Source: Kutzneria sp. CA-103260
GTDB taxonomy: Bacteria; Actinomycetota; Actinomycetes; Mycobacteriales; Pseudonocardiaceae
Assembly (NCBI RefSeq): GCF_018263855.1
Contig: NZ_CP073318.1
Coordinates: 3,534,001 to 3,598,000 of the forward strand
Direction of reading: 5' to 3'
DNA: 64,000 nt
The position numbers and the translations under genes were made by a program. Positions 17,336 to 25,201 of the stretch are shown piece by piece. Each line of letters starts with the position of its first letter. The first letter of the stretch is position 1. The notes under the pieces were generated by a model. It saw only the letters and a program-made list of their open reading frames with translations, did no database searches and had not been told where the DNA came from.

Positions 17336-18454
17336 TCACGACTGCTTGTTCCGCGAGAGGTTCTCGGCGAACTCCGCCCAGACCGACGCGCATTCGCGGG
17401 CAAGCGCGGCCACGCGGTCGACACAGTGCGCGGGCACGTTGTCGATGAGCTTCTTCTGCTCGTCCTCGGATATGGCGTAGTTGTCGAGAAGTCGGATCAG
17501 GGCACGGCCAGCCTCGTTGAACCGCAGCGACGGGTCCTGCTTCAGCATGCGCATAAGGGACTCTCGGTTCGCGGGCTGAAGCCTGGCCGCGTCGCCGCCA
17601 TGGCGTCGGTCCGCGCGTGCCTCCGGGTCGCCGTGCCTCCGGCCGCGCTGCTCGGGCACCGGTGCCTGTCCTCGTGCCAGTCGATCGCGCACGTCTCGTG
17701 CGGTCCCCTCCGAGATCCCCGCCATGGCCGCGACCTGACGCAGCGACACCTCGGGATGAGCGCTGATCAGATCCGCCGCTCGCCTGCGCCCCTCCGAGGT
17801 GTCGAGCGGACGAACCCGGCCGTCGCGCCCCGTCCTGGTCCGCAACTGAGGATTGTGCGCAGTTGCGCGCCGGCGTATCGCGCTGACCGTCTTCGGCGAC
17901 AGACCTGTGGTCGAGGCGATCACCCGGTCGGACAGGTGCGGGTGTGTCTGGAGGATGCGCGCCGTGGCTGCTGTCCGGTCGGCCCGCGACAGTGGCATCC
18001 CGTGGGTGGTGTTCGCCTGGACGGCGAGCAGGAAGGCGTCCGCATCGCCACCGTCGAAGTAGCGCACCTCGATCTCCGCGTCCCCGCGCATGACGGCGGC
18101 GCGCACCCGATGTGCGCCGTCGATGACACGCATCGTGCGACGGCATACGATGATGGGCGGCAGGATGTCAGGGGAATCCGCGAGCAGGCGCACGTGCTCG
18201 TCGTTCTCCCCCGCCAGACGTGGCGAGTCGGGCGGCCGCAGCGACGCGATGGGCACCACCGCGGTCGAGCACCTTTCCACGACGGAAAGCGCCACCGGCC
18301 CGAAATCGAGATCCCCTGATTCGAGCGCGTTATCCTGATGATCCAACTGAAATCCCCCAACCGCCCGGTCCACCGTCCACGCATCCGTCCGGCGAACAGC
18401 ATTTTTCCTTGTCAAGGGATACCCGACAGCTACGTGACCGTGGTCACCCTTCAC
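17336..18454 (-). CDS. StrR-type (ParB-fold) pathway-specific activator
   Basis: ParB-like N-terminal domain in the form used by StrR, NovG and related antibiotic-cluster activators: VPIASLRPPDSPRL, HVRLLADSPDILPPIIVCRR, VIDGAHRVRAAVMRG, EVRYFDGGDADAFLLAV. Two helix-turn-helix regions follow (DRVIASTTGLSPKTVSAIRR; VSLRQVAAMAGISEGTARDV). Such proteins activate transcription of the biosynthetic genes beside them by binding inverted repeats. The frame opens with GTG 18454, but its first ~50 residues are unlike the family and lack a ribosome-binding site, so a later GTG (18295) may be the true start. It is divergent from the operon beginning at 18705 and is its likely activator. Confidence 0.88.
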   Translation of the reverse strand: MKGDHGHVAVGYPLTRKNAVRRTDAWTVDRAVGGFQLDHQDNALESGDLDFGPVALSVVERCSTAVVPIASLRPPDSPRLAGENDEHVRLLADSPDILPPIIVCRRTMRVIDGAHRVRAAVMRGDAEIEVRYFDGGDADAFLLAVQANTTHGMPLSRADRTAATARILQTHPHLSDRVIASTTGLSPKTVSAIRRRATAHNPQLRTRTGRDGRVRPLDTSEGRRRAADLISAHPEVSLRQVAAMAGISEGTARDVRDRLARGQAPVPEQRGRRHGDPEARADRRHGGDAARLQPANRESLMRMLKQDPSLRFNEAGRALIRLLDNYAISEDEQKKLIDNVPAHCVDRVAALARECASVWAEFAENLSRNKQS

Positions 18455-18623
18455 CTATCATGTCCATCGACGCCCGTCACCGGTAGGTCGCAGACCAAAC
18501 GCGGACCAAACCCGGACCACTCGGCAGCCGGCGAACCGGCACCGAACCGTTGAACCGCGAAAACACGTGCCGGCTCACCGGAATCAATCGACGCCGTCGA
18601 CTTTCCGAAGGGCGGCGCACGTC

Positions 18624-18653
18624 TTGACCGTCACACTTTACCCGGGCTAGCTT
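18624..18653 (+). promoter_or_regulatory. Candidate promoter of the biosynthetic operon
   Basis: TTGACC (18624-18629) and TAGCTT (18648-18653) are separated by 18 bp and lie 51 bp before the PhyH start. I found no clear StrR-type GTTCGAC inverted repeat in 18455-18704, so an activator site cannot be placed. Confidence 0.45.
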
Positions 18654-18704
18654 GGCATTCTGGTCACACGGAAAAGCATTCGACGCGACCTGCCGAGGTG
18701 ATTC

Positions 18705-19619
18705 ATGACAACGCGCACGTGGGCACCGTTGACCGATGAGGAAACCGTTCTCCTGCCCACCGGCCGGGACATGGATCACTACCGACGACGGGGTTGGTAC
18801 CTGTCCGAAAGGCTGTTCACCGATAACGAGGTGGACGAACTCGCGGCCGCCGCCGATGCCTACTACGCCGGTCACCGGGACCGGGAACTGCCTGTCCGTC
18901 CGGCGCGACTGGCGGCCTGGCGGCCGGCGGACGGCGATGTGCAGCGCAACAACGACTACATCCACTACACCAGCGACCTCTTCCTGCGGCTGCTGTCGAA
19001 ACCCGTCGTCGGCGCGGTGGCCGCCGCGCTCGCGCGCACCGACACCATCCGGATATTCCAGGCGACGCTACTGTTCAAGCCCGCGATGCCGGACGAGCCG
19101 ACCAACATCGTCTCGTGGCACTTCGACAAGTACTACTGGTCGACGTGCTCGTCGGACAACATGCTCACCGCCTTCATCCCCCTGCACGACTGCGACGAAC
19201 GCTTCGGCACCCTGACCATGATCGACGGCAGTCACCGGTGGGCACACCGGCACGGCGCCGTCCGGCCCCGGACCGAGCCGTCCGACCTGGCTCGCGAGGG
19301 TCTGCTCGAACTCGACGCGGCGGCCAACGGCGTTGTCCCCGAACGCGTGCCGGTGCACATTCCCAAGGGGCACATGACGTTCCACCACTGCCTGCTCTAC
19401 CACGGAAGCGGCCCCAACCGCGCCGCGGAACCGCGCAGATCGATCTCCCTGCACCTACAGGACGGCGCGAACGCGTACCGGCCGTTCACGCTGTCCCCCG
19501 GCCGCCAGGAGCCGTACAAGCACGACTGGCTCGTGCGGCGGACGGCCGAGGGCTCCCCCGACTACGCCGACCCGGACTTCTGCCCGCGCATCTGGCCGCT
19601 GGCTCCAGGACAGGCGTAG
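18705..19619 (+). CDS. Phytanoyl-CoA dioxygenase (PhyH)-family Fe(II)/2-oxoglutarate oxygenase
   Basis: A 304-residue PhyH-type oxygenase. The iron ligands are visible as HxD in WHFDKYYW and the distal His in HHCLLYHGSGPNR, with a 2-oxoglutarate Arg nearby (RRSISLHLQD). These enzymes hydroxylate, desaturate or cyclise small molecules, often in natural-product tailoring. GAGGTG precedes the ATG at 18705. First gene of a rightward operon in which most genes overlap or abut. Cytosolic; substrate unknown. Confidence 0.9.
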   Translation: MTTRTWAPLTDEETVLLPTGRDMDHYRRRGWYLSERLFTDNEVDELAAAADAYYAGHRDRELPVRPARLAAWRPADGDVQRNNDYIHYTSDLFLRLLSKPVVGAVAAALARTDTIRIFQATLLFKPAMPDEPTNIVSWHFDKYYWSTCSSDNMLTAFIPLHDCDERFGTLTMIDGSHRWAHRHGAVRPRTEPSDLAREGLLELDAAANGVVPERVPVHIPKGHMTFHHCLLYHGSGPNRAAEPRRSISLHLQDGANAYRPFTLSPGRQEPYKHDWLVRRTAEGSPDYADPDFCPRIWPLAPGQA

Positions 19620-20294
19620 GTGGCGGACATGAGCCTCGATGTCGACCCCACCAGCTACTGGAGCCCGTTCTACTCGCACTTCCCGCACCTGGACCGCTAC
19701 CTGCCGCGCTACGAGTCGGGCCCCGACGCACCGACCGCGTGCGTCATCGGCGCGTCGGACGGAAAGTTCGTCACCCCGCTGACCACGCGTGGCTGGCAGG
19801 TCATCGCCATCGAACTGGACCCGGTGTTCATCGACGGCGGCGTGGTCGAACTGCGGACCGGTCCGCAGCCGATCACCGGGCTGCGGCCGCGCCTGCGGGA
19901 GACCGCCACCGAGGACCGGTGCCGTGTCGTCGGCGAGGACTACATGCTCTGGCGGCCCGAGACGCCATGCGACCTGGTGATCAGCAGCGGCCTGTGGTGC
20001 ATGCCGCAGAACCGGGCGTACCCGCTGGCGGAACTGGTTGGCAGGCAACAGTCCTACGTGGCGCCCGGCGGCCTGTTCTTCGCCGACTACCTGATCGCCA
20101 CGAACGCCGAGGAGCGCGCCCTCGGCGTCTGCCCCGAGCCCGAGGAACTGGCCGAGTTGTTCGACGCCGCGCTGTGGCGCGTCGAACTCAACACCGACCT
20201 GGGGCTGATCGGCGAGTCGCACCTCGGCTGGGAGGACTGGCACGAACACCGGTACGGCGCCGTGATCGCCACGAGGCTGCCCGATGACGCGTGA
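19620..20294 (+). CDS. SAM-dependent methyltransferase-like protein
   Basis: A 224-residue protein with a Rossmann methyltransferase fold: nucleotide-binding strand and loop CVIGASDGKFVTPL, acidic end of strand 2 VIAIELDP, and the later DLVISSGLW (motif IV position). The loop GASDGKF differs from the usual GxGxG, so activity should not be assumed. GTG 19620 abuts the previous stop; ATG 19629 (preceded by AGGTGG) is an equally good start. It overlaps the next gene by 11 bp, indicating translational coupling. Confidence 0.72.
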   Translation: MADMSLDVDPTSYWSPFYSHFPHLDRYLPRYESGPDAPTACVIGASDGKFVTPLTTRGWQVIAIELDPVFIDGGVVELRTGPQPITGLRPRLRETATEDRCRVVGEDYMLWRPETPCDLVISSGLWCMPQNRAYPLAELVGRQQSYVAPGGLFFADYLIATNAEERALGVCPEPEELAELFDAALWRVELNTDLGLIGESHLGWEDWHEHRYGAVIATRLPDDA

Positions 20295-21177
20295 CGGCAC
20301 CGCCCCCGATCCGGGACTGATCTTCGATCTGGGGCTGCACCGTGGTGTGGACACCGCCTACTACCTCGCCAAAGGCTTCCGGGTGGTCGCCGTGGACGCG
20401 AGCCGGGAGCTATGCGAGGCGGCCACTCGCCGGTTCGCCGGCGAGATCGCGGCCGGCAGGTTGGTCGTGGAGCACGCCGCGATATCCCTCTTGCCCGAGG
20501 CGGAGTTCTACGAGAGCACCAACGACCAGTGGGGCACGACCGTGCCGCAGTGGGTGGCGCGCAACGAGCGGCTGGGCGCCCACACCACGCGCACGAGCAG
20601 GGTGCGCGGAGTGTCCGTGCCACAGCTGATGGACGCGTACGGCTGCCCGCACTACCTCAAGATCGACATCGAGGGTGCCGACCACGACGCGCTCGCCTCC
20701 CTGGTCGCCTCGCCGTATCGGCCGGACTTCGTGTCACTGGAGTCGGACAAGACCAGTTGGCAGGCACTGACCTGGGAGATCGAGACACTGAGCGCCATGG
20801 GGTACACCCGGTTCCAGGCGGTGCCCCAACACACCGTCTGCCGCCAGCGGCAACCTGCGGTGACCCGCGAAGGCCTGCCCGTCGACCACGAGTTCCCCTG
20901 GTCGGGATCGAGCGGCCTGTTCGGCCACGATCTGCCGGACCGGTGGTTGACCGCTCGCCAGGTCCTGCTCGTGTACCGGACAATCTTTCTGCGTTACCGG
21001 CTGTTCGGTGACGAGGCGGTGGTCCGGTCCGGTCCCAGCGGCCTGCTGGGCCGGGCGCTGTTCAGGTTGTTCGGCGAGGCGGGCTGGTGGGACACCCATG
21101 CCGTGCGCCGCGGGCTCCCTCCGACTTCGTCGGCGTCCGGGACGGCCACGTCCCCCGATCTTCCTGGAGAACCGTGA
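20284..21177 (+). CDS. FkbM-family methyltransferase
   Basis: A 297-residue protein with the FkbM signature: GLHRGVDTAYYLAKGFRVVA, then the conserved YLKIDIEGADHDAL. FkbM enzymes are SAM-dependent O-methyltransferases common in sugar and polyketide tailoring. The C-terminal extension (about 60 residues, LTARQVLLVYRTIFL...) is longer than in minimal FkbM proteins. It starts inside the preceding gene and its stop overlaps the next start by four bases (GTGA). Confidence 0.88.
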   Translation: MTRDGTAPDPGLIFDLGLHRGVDTAYYLAKGFRVVAVDASRELCEAATRRFAGEIAAGRLVVEHAAISLLPEAEFYESTNDQWGTTVPQWVARNERLGAHTTRTSRVRGVSVPQLMDAYGCPHYLKIDIEGADHDALASLVASPYRPDFVSLESDKTSWQALTWEIETLSAMGYTRFQAVPQHTVCRQRQPAVTREGLPVDHEFPWSGSSGLFGHDLPDRWLTARQVLLVYRTIFLRYRLFGDEAVVRSGPSGLLGRALFRLFGEAGWWDTHAVRRGLPPTSSASGTATSPDLPGEP

Positions 21178-21746
21178 ACGACAGTGACAGCGGGGCGCGC
21201 AGCCGTGTGTGGGTGGTGGGTGTCTCCGGTTCCGGCAAATCGACCTTCGGCCGGTTGCTGGCCGGGCGGCTGGGCGTCGAGCACGTGGAACTGGACGCCC
21301 TGTTCTGGCTGCCGGACTGGAAGATGCGTTCCGACGAGGACTTCGCGGCCGTGGTGGCCGAGGCGCTCGACTCGTCGTCGTGGGTGGTGGACGGCCAGTA
21401 CCCGACCGCGGTCGAGCGGTTCATGCCCGTCGTCGACTGCGTGGTGTGGCTCGATCCGCCGGTCTGGCTGTCCTATCCCCGCCTCGCCCGGCGCACGCTG
21501 AGCAGGCTGTTCCGCCGCACGCGGTTCTGCGGCGAGAACTACGAAAGCGTCAGCAGCGTGTTCGGGCGCAAGTCCATGCTGTGGCTCGCCGCCCGGTACC
21601 ACCAGGACCAGCGCCGCAAGATCCGTGCCCTCATCGACCTGCACCGTGGCCCGGAGACGGTGCTGATCCACCACCGGCACGGCGAACTGGCCGCCCTGGT
21701 CGAGGACACGGTCGAGCGCCTGGCCGCGCGCGAGACGAGCGGCTGA
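21174..21746 (+). CDS. P-loop kinase, adenylate kinase/FlaR-like
   Basis: A 190-residue P-loop NTPase. The Walker A (WVVGVSGSGKSTFGR) is at the very N-terminus, then VELDALFWLPDW and WVVDGQYPT, a layout seen in adenylate-kinase-like DNA topology modulation (FlaR) proteins and small-molecule kinases. GTG 21174 overlaps the upstream stop (GTGA) and has GGAGAA upstream. In a biosynthetic operon it may phosphorylate a pathway intermediate or a nucleotide; that is inference. Confidence 0.8.
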   Translation: MNDSDSGARSRVWVVGVSGSGKSTFGRLLAGRLGVEHVELDALFWLPDWKMRSDEDFAAVVAEALDSSSWVVDGQYPTAVERFMPVVDCVVWLDPPVWLSYPRLARRTLSRLFRRTRFCGENYESVSSVFGRKSMLWLAARYHQDQRRKIRALIDLHRGPETVLIHHRHGELAALVEDTVERLAARETSG

Positions 21747-21749
21747 CCT

Positions 21750-23060
21750 GTGCCCGCGCTTGCCGGTGTGCTGTCCTCCACGCTGCGGTGCCCGCAATGC
21801 CTGGAGACGTTGCGGTTCACCGCGTCGGACCGGCAACCGCTGCCGGACGGCGTGTTCGGAGTGCTGCGGTGCAGCAGGCATCGCTACCCAGTGGTCGACG
21901 GCATTCCGGTCATACGCACCGGCGTGCTCGGCGTGCGCGAGCACATGCCCGGACGGGACACGCCGACCGGCCCGGTGGTCGACGACCTCGTGACCAAGGT
22001 CCTCGGACCGGACCCACTCGGTGCGCTCGTGGACCTGCTGGGCGCGGCCACCCATGGGCCGGGCGCACCGGCGGCACGGTGGCGACGGGAGGTGCGGGCG
22101 CTGGTGTCGCGTCCTCCGGCCGAACTGACCGCCCAGGACTGGCTCCACCTCGTCTACGTCCGGTCCCAGGACGCCAACCGGCAGCTGTATCCCTATTTCC
22201 TGTACCGCTTCAGCCAACCCCGCTACCTGGCCTCGTTGTCGTTGACCAGCGCCTTTCCCCCCACCGATCTGCCGGTTCTCGACCTTGCCTGCGGGCTCGG
22301 ACACGTCATACACCACCTCACGAGCCGGCCACGGCCATGCGAAGTCGTCGGGGTCGACCTGAACTTCTTCCAGGTGTGGGTCGCCCGTCGGGCGATCGCT
22401 CCCGCCGGCCACTACGTCTGCGCCGACGGGTCCCAACCGCTGCCCTTCCGGGACGGCGTGTTCGGCACCACGCTGTGCACCGACGCGTTCCACCTGTTCG
22501 AGGACAAGCGCTCCGCGCTGTCGGAACTGCGTCGGTGCACGGTGTCGGGCACGGTCTTCCTGGACCGGATGGGTGTTCGGGCGACCCGGGCCGCGCGGGA
22601 TTTCCTGGGCGTGGCCGACTACCGCGTGCTCGGCGAGGACGAACTCGTCGACGGGTATCTCACCGGCCACGGCCCCCAACTGGAGAGACCGCGCCCGGAA
22701 CGGGAGCTCACGTCGCAGAGATGGCAGTCGCTCGTCGTGAGCGACGACCCGACCGTGTTCACCGCCCCCGTTCCCTTTCCGACTCCGCCCCATCTGGCTG
22801 GGCGGCTCGGTCTGAATCCGGTCTACCAGGTCGAGCACCGCGACGCACACGTGCGGCTTCGGTTCGAGTTCCCCAACGACTGGTACGCGGCCGAGCACCG
22901 CCGCTCGACCGAATACCACGCGGCCGACCTGGAATTGTCCCACCAGTGCTTTGCCGAAGCGGCAGCCGGCCAACCGCGTGTCGATCTGATCCGACGTTTC
23001 GCCCAGATCGGCCTACCGGACCGCTATGTCCGCCAACCGGTGGCACGCGAACGGTATTGA
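21750..23060 (+). CDS. Zinc-ribbon (Trm112-like) SAM methyltransferase
   Basis: A 436-residue protein. The N-terminus is a Trm112-like ribbon (LRCPQCLETL ... LRCSRHRYPVVDGIPVI). The class I methyltransferase core begins near residue 170 (VLDLACGLGHVIHHL, VGVDLNFFQVWVAR, CADGSQPLPFRDGVFGT). About 130 residues follow the core. It starts at GTG 21750, four bases after the previous stop. The ribbon-plus-methyltransferase layout is frequent among uncharacterised tailoring enzymes. Confidence 0.83.
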   Translation: MPALAGVLSSTLRCPQCLETLRFTASDRQPLPDGVFGVLRCSRHRYPVVDGIPVIRTGVLGVREHMPGRDTPTGPVVDDLVTKVLGPDPLGALVDLLGAATHGPGAPAARWRREVRALVSRPPAELTAQDWLHLVYVRSQDANRQLYPYFLYRFSQPRYLASLSLTSAFPPTDLPVLDLACGLGHVIHHLTSRPRPCEVVGVDLNFFQVWVARRAIAPAGHYVCADGSQPLPFRDGVFGTTLCTDAFHLFEDKRSALSELRRCTVSGTVFLDRMGVRATRAARDFLGVADYRVLGEDELVDGYLTGHGPQLERPRPERELTSQRWQSLVVSDDPTVFTAPVPFPTPPHLAGRLGLNPVYQVEHRDAHVRLRFEFPNDWYAAEHRRSTEYHAADLELSHQCFAEAAAGQPRVDLIRRFAQIGLPDRYVRQPVARERY

Positions 23061-23219
23061 CGAGCGCTGGTCGGATCGCCAAAACACCGCTAGACTGCGT
23101 TTTCACGCAACGCGTTCCCACTATTCCTTGGACCGGACGTCTTCAATCAGATATGCCCAAAAAGCGCAGTCGCGCGCCATGGTGCATACGCCGGTCCAAG
23201 CAGCCGAGAGGGGGCACCA

Positions 23220-24227
23220 TTGCCAACGGCCGCGCATTACTCCTCGTTCGCGGAAGCCTATACCTGGGGACTCGAAAGCCTGCGCACACACGGGCAATCG
23301 GTTCCATCGGTATGCAATCCCTACTCGAAAGCATCGAATTTCGGGCGTGCGGACCGCCCGTGGACCGAACTGATCGCGGTGTCGCTGAGTGTCAGTGACC
23401 CGCTGTCCTGCCTGGCGTACTCGCCGCACCTGCCGGTCCACGTGCCGTACTGCTATGGCCTGCTCGCCTGGTCACTGGACGGCCGTGACGACGTCGACAC
23501 CCTCGCCTACTACCGCGGCGGCGCCCACGAGTTCTCCGACGACCACCGCACGCTCAGCGGCGCGTTCGGGCACCGCCTCTACGGCGACCGTGCCGAAGGC
23601 GACCAGCTCCGGGCCATCGTCGGCCGCATCCGCCGCGATCCGGCACACCGCCGTTCCTACGCCTCGATCATCAGCAGTGCGGACAACTTCGTCGAGTCGC
23701 GCGAGTATCCCTGCGCCGCGGGCGTCCAACTCTTCCTGCGGGACAACAGGCTCACCTGGCTGACTGTCATGCGCGCACAGCAGGCCCTGACGGTGCTCCC
23801 CTACGACATGTTCCTGTTCATGCAGCTGCACCAGGTGACCGCGTCCCAGTTGGGCGTGCCCTGCGGCCCGCACCTCCACCAGTCGGGCACGTTCCACATC
23901 TATGAGAACGAGCACGAACTGGCGGACAGGGTGATCGCCGACGGCGTCTCGCCGGTCCGGCTTCCGGCATGGCCGTCCGATCTTGATGCCGTCGACGCCG
24001 CCGTCAACGAGTTGGTCGAGACCGAGCGGAACCTGCGGGAAAGCGCCGTGGCCGGTGACATCGCCGCCATCGACAAGGTCGCGGCCACCTCGTCGGAATC
24101 CGAGTTCGTCGACGTCGCGCGCGCGGTCCTGGCGACGTTCGCGTATCGGCGGTGCGCCGACGGCACCACCGTGGTGAGCCCGTTCGCGAGCCCGGAACTG
24201 GCCAGCATCGCGGACGCCAAGCGTTGA
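23220..24227 (+). CDS. Thymidylate-synthase homologue with altered active site (possible cytosine-nucleotide C5-modifying enzyme)
   Basis: A 335-residue protein with the thymidylate synthase fold. From EYPCAAGVQLF to HIYEN it aligns without gaps to E. coli ThyA at a constant offset of 19: C165=C146 (nucleophile), R185=R166 (phosphate), H226=H207 and Y228=Y209 are kept. D196 replaces N177, the Asn that reads uracil O4/N3; Asp at this place is the hallmark of dCMP hydroxymethylases such as T4 gp42. D169 is replaced by Q188, and the Glu preceding LLW (E58 in ThyA) appears to be Gly, so chemistry may differ. It starts at TTG 23220 with AGAGGGGG upstream. Sitting in a biosynthetic operon rather than with folate genes, it probably modifies a pyrimidine, perhaps cytosine, for the product. 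Fold: confident; substrate: inference. Confidence 0.8.
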   Translation: MPTAAHYSSFAEAYTWGLESLRTHGQSVPSVCNPYSKASNFGRADRPWTELIAVSLSVSDPLSCLAYSPHLPVHVPYCYGLLAWSLDGRDDVDTLAYYRGGAHEFSDDHRTLSGAFGHRLYGDRAEGDQLRAIVGRIRRDPAHRRSYASIISSADNFVESREYPCAAGVQLFLRDNRLTWLTVMRAQQALTVLPYDMFLFMQLHQVTASQLGVPCGPHLHQSGTFHIYENEHELADRVIADGVSPVRLPAWPSDLDAVDAAVNELVETERNLRESAVAGDIAAIDKVAATSSESEFVDVARAVLATFAYRRCADGTTVVSPFASPELASIADAKR

Positions 24228-25201
24228 ACGGCACGCACGCTCGTCCCACGACGTCCGTGATCGTTCCGACGGTCGGGCGTGCCTCACTTGTCACGGTGCT
24301 CGACTGCCTTGCGGCACAAACGGTTCCGATCCAGACCGTGGTGGTCGACGACAGCGGCGATGGTCGTGGCGCCGAGCTGTTCCGGGAGTGGCGCGACCAA
24401 GCCGGTATCGCCGACGCGCCGCACACCTGGCGCGTGGTGTCCACGCCGGGCGCCGGCTTGAGTGCCGCACGCAACCTCGGGATGTCGGTCTCCTCCGGCG
24501 CCTTCCTCGGGTTCGTCGATGACGACGATCTGCTGTGCCCACACCATTTCGAGCGACTGCACGCGCTTGGTGGGGACTTCGTGTGGTCCGGCACCACCGT
24601 GGTGGTCGTGCGGTCTGACCGCGACGCCGAGGCGCTCGGCGTCGGCTTCGGCTGGTCGGACGTCACCGACAAGCTGCCGGTCACCAACGTGATCCCACCC
24701 AGCTCGGTGTTGGTCCGGCGCGGCCTCCTTCCTGGTTTCGACGAACGCCTCCCGGTCCAGGAGGACTGGGAGGCGTGGCTCTGCCTGCTCGATCGCGGCG
24801 TGGTGCCGATGTGCACCGACGTCGTGACGGTCGGATACGTCAAGAACGTTGCCGCGGCTACCAGCAGCACCGTCCGCAGCGCCCTGGACGCGGACGCCCT
24901 TCGTCCCTTCGTCGACGGGCACCGGCTGCTGTGCCAGCGGCACGGGCGGTTCCCGGCCGCCATCGCCGAGCGGCGCCTGCGCTGGCGGGCACGGCTTTCC
25001 TCCTGGATGGACACCCTGGCGCGTGGCGGCCAGCTACCGCCGGACTACTACGAATCGGCATTGGCATCGGCGTTCGGGCCGCCGGTCACGCGTCGCTGCT
25101 GCGAATTCGACTTCGCGGCCGCCGCACTCGCCACCGCGGTCCGGATCGAGTCGAGGGAGGTCACCCATCAGTCACGCAACCGACCTCAGTTTCACTGGTG
25201 A
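24224..25201 (+). CDS. Family 2 glycosyltransferase
   Basis: A 325-residue GT-A glycosyltransferase: TSVIVPTVGRASLVTVLDCL, VVVDDSGDG (first acidic motif), LSAARNLGMS, FVDDDDLLCPHHF (DxD) and VQEDWEAWLCLLD (ED base motif). All catalytic motifs are present. The start is TTG 24224, overlapping the previous stop as TTGA; no ATG or GTG fits better. It likely attaches a sugar to the cluster product; donor and acceptor unknown. Confidence 0.87.
   Translation: MNGTHARPTTSVIVPTVGRASLVTVLDCLAAQTVPIQTVVVDDSGDGRGAELFREWRDQAGIADAPHTWRVVSTPGAGLSAARNLGMSVSSGAFLGFVDDDDLLCPHHFERLHALGGDFVWSGTTVVVVRSDRDAEALGVGFGWSDVTDKLPVTNVIPPSSVLVRRGLLPGFDERLPVQEDWEAWLCLLDRGVVPMCTDVVTVGYVKNVAAATSSTVRSALDADALRPFVDGHRLLCQRHGRFPAAIAERRLRWRARLSSWMDTLARGGQLPPDYYESALASAFGPPVTRRCCEFDFAAAALATAVRIESREVTHQSRNRPQFHW

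Noticed and set aside
20994..22973. 659-codon leftward ORF across the kinase and methyltransferase genes
   Set aside because: Antisense shadow without recognisable domains; the plus strand has complete motifs and operon spacing.
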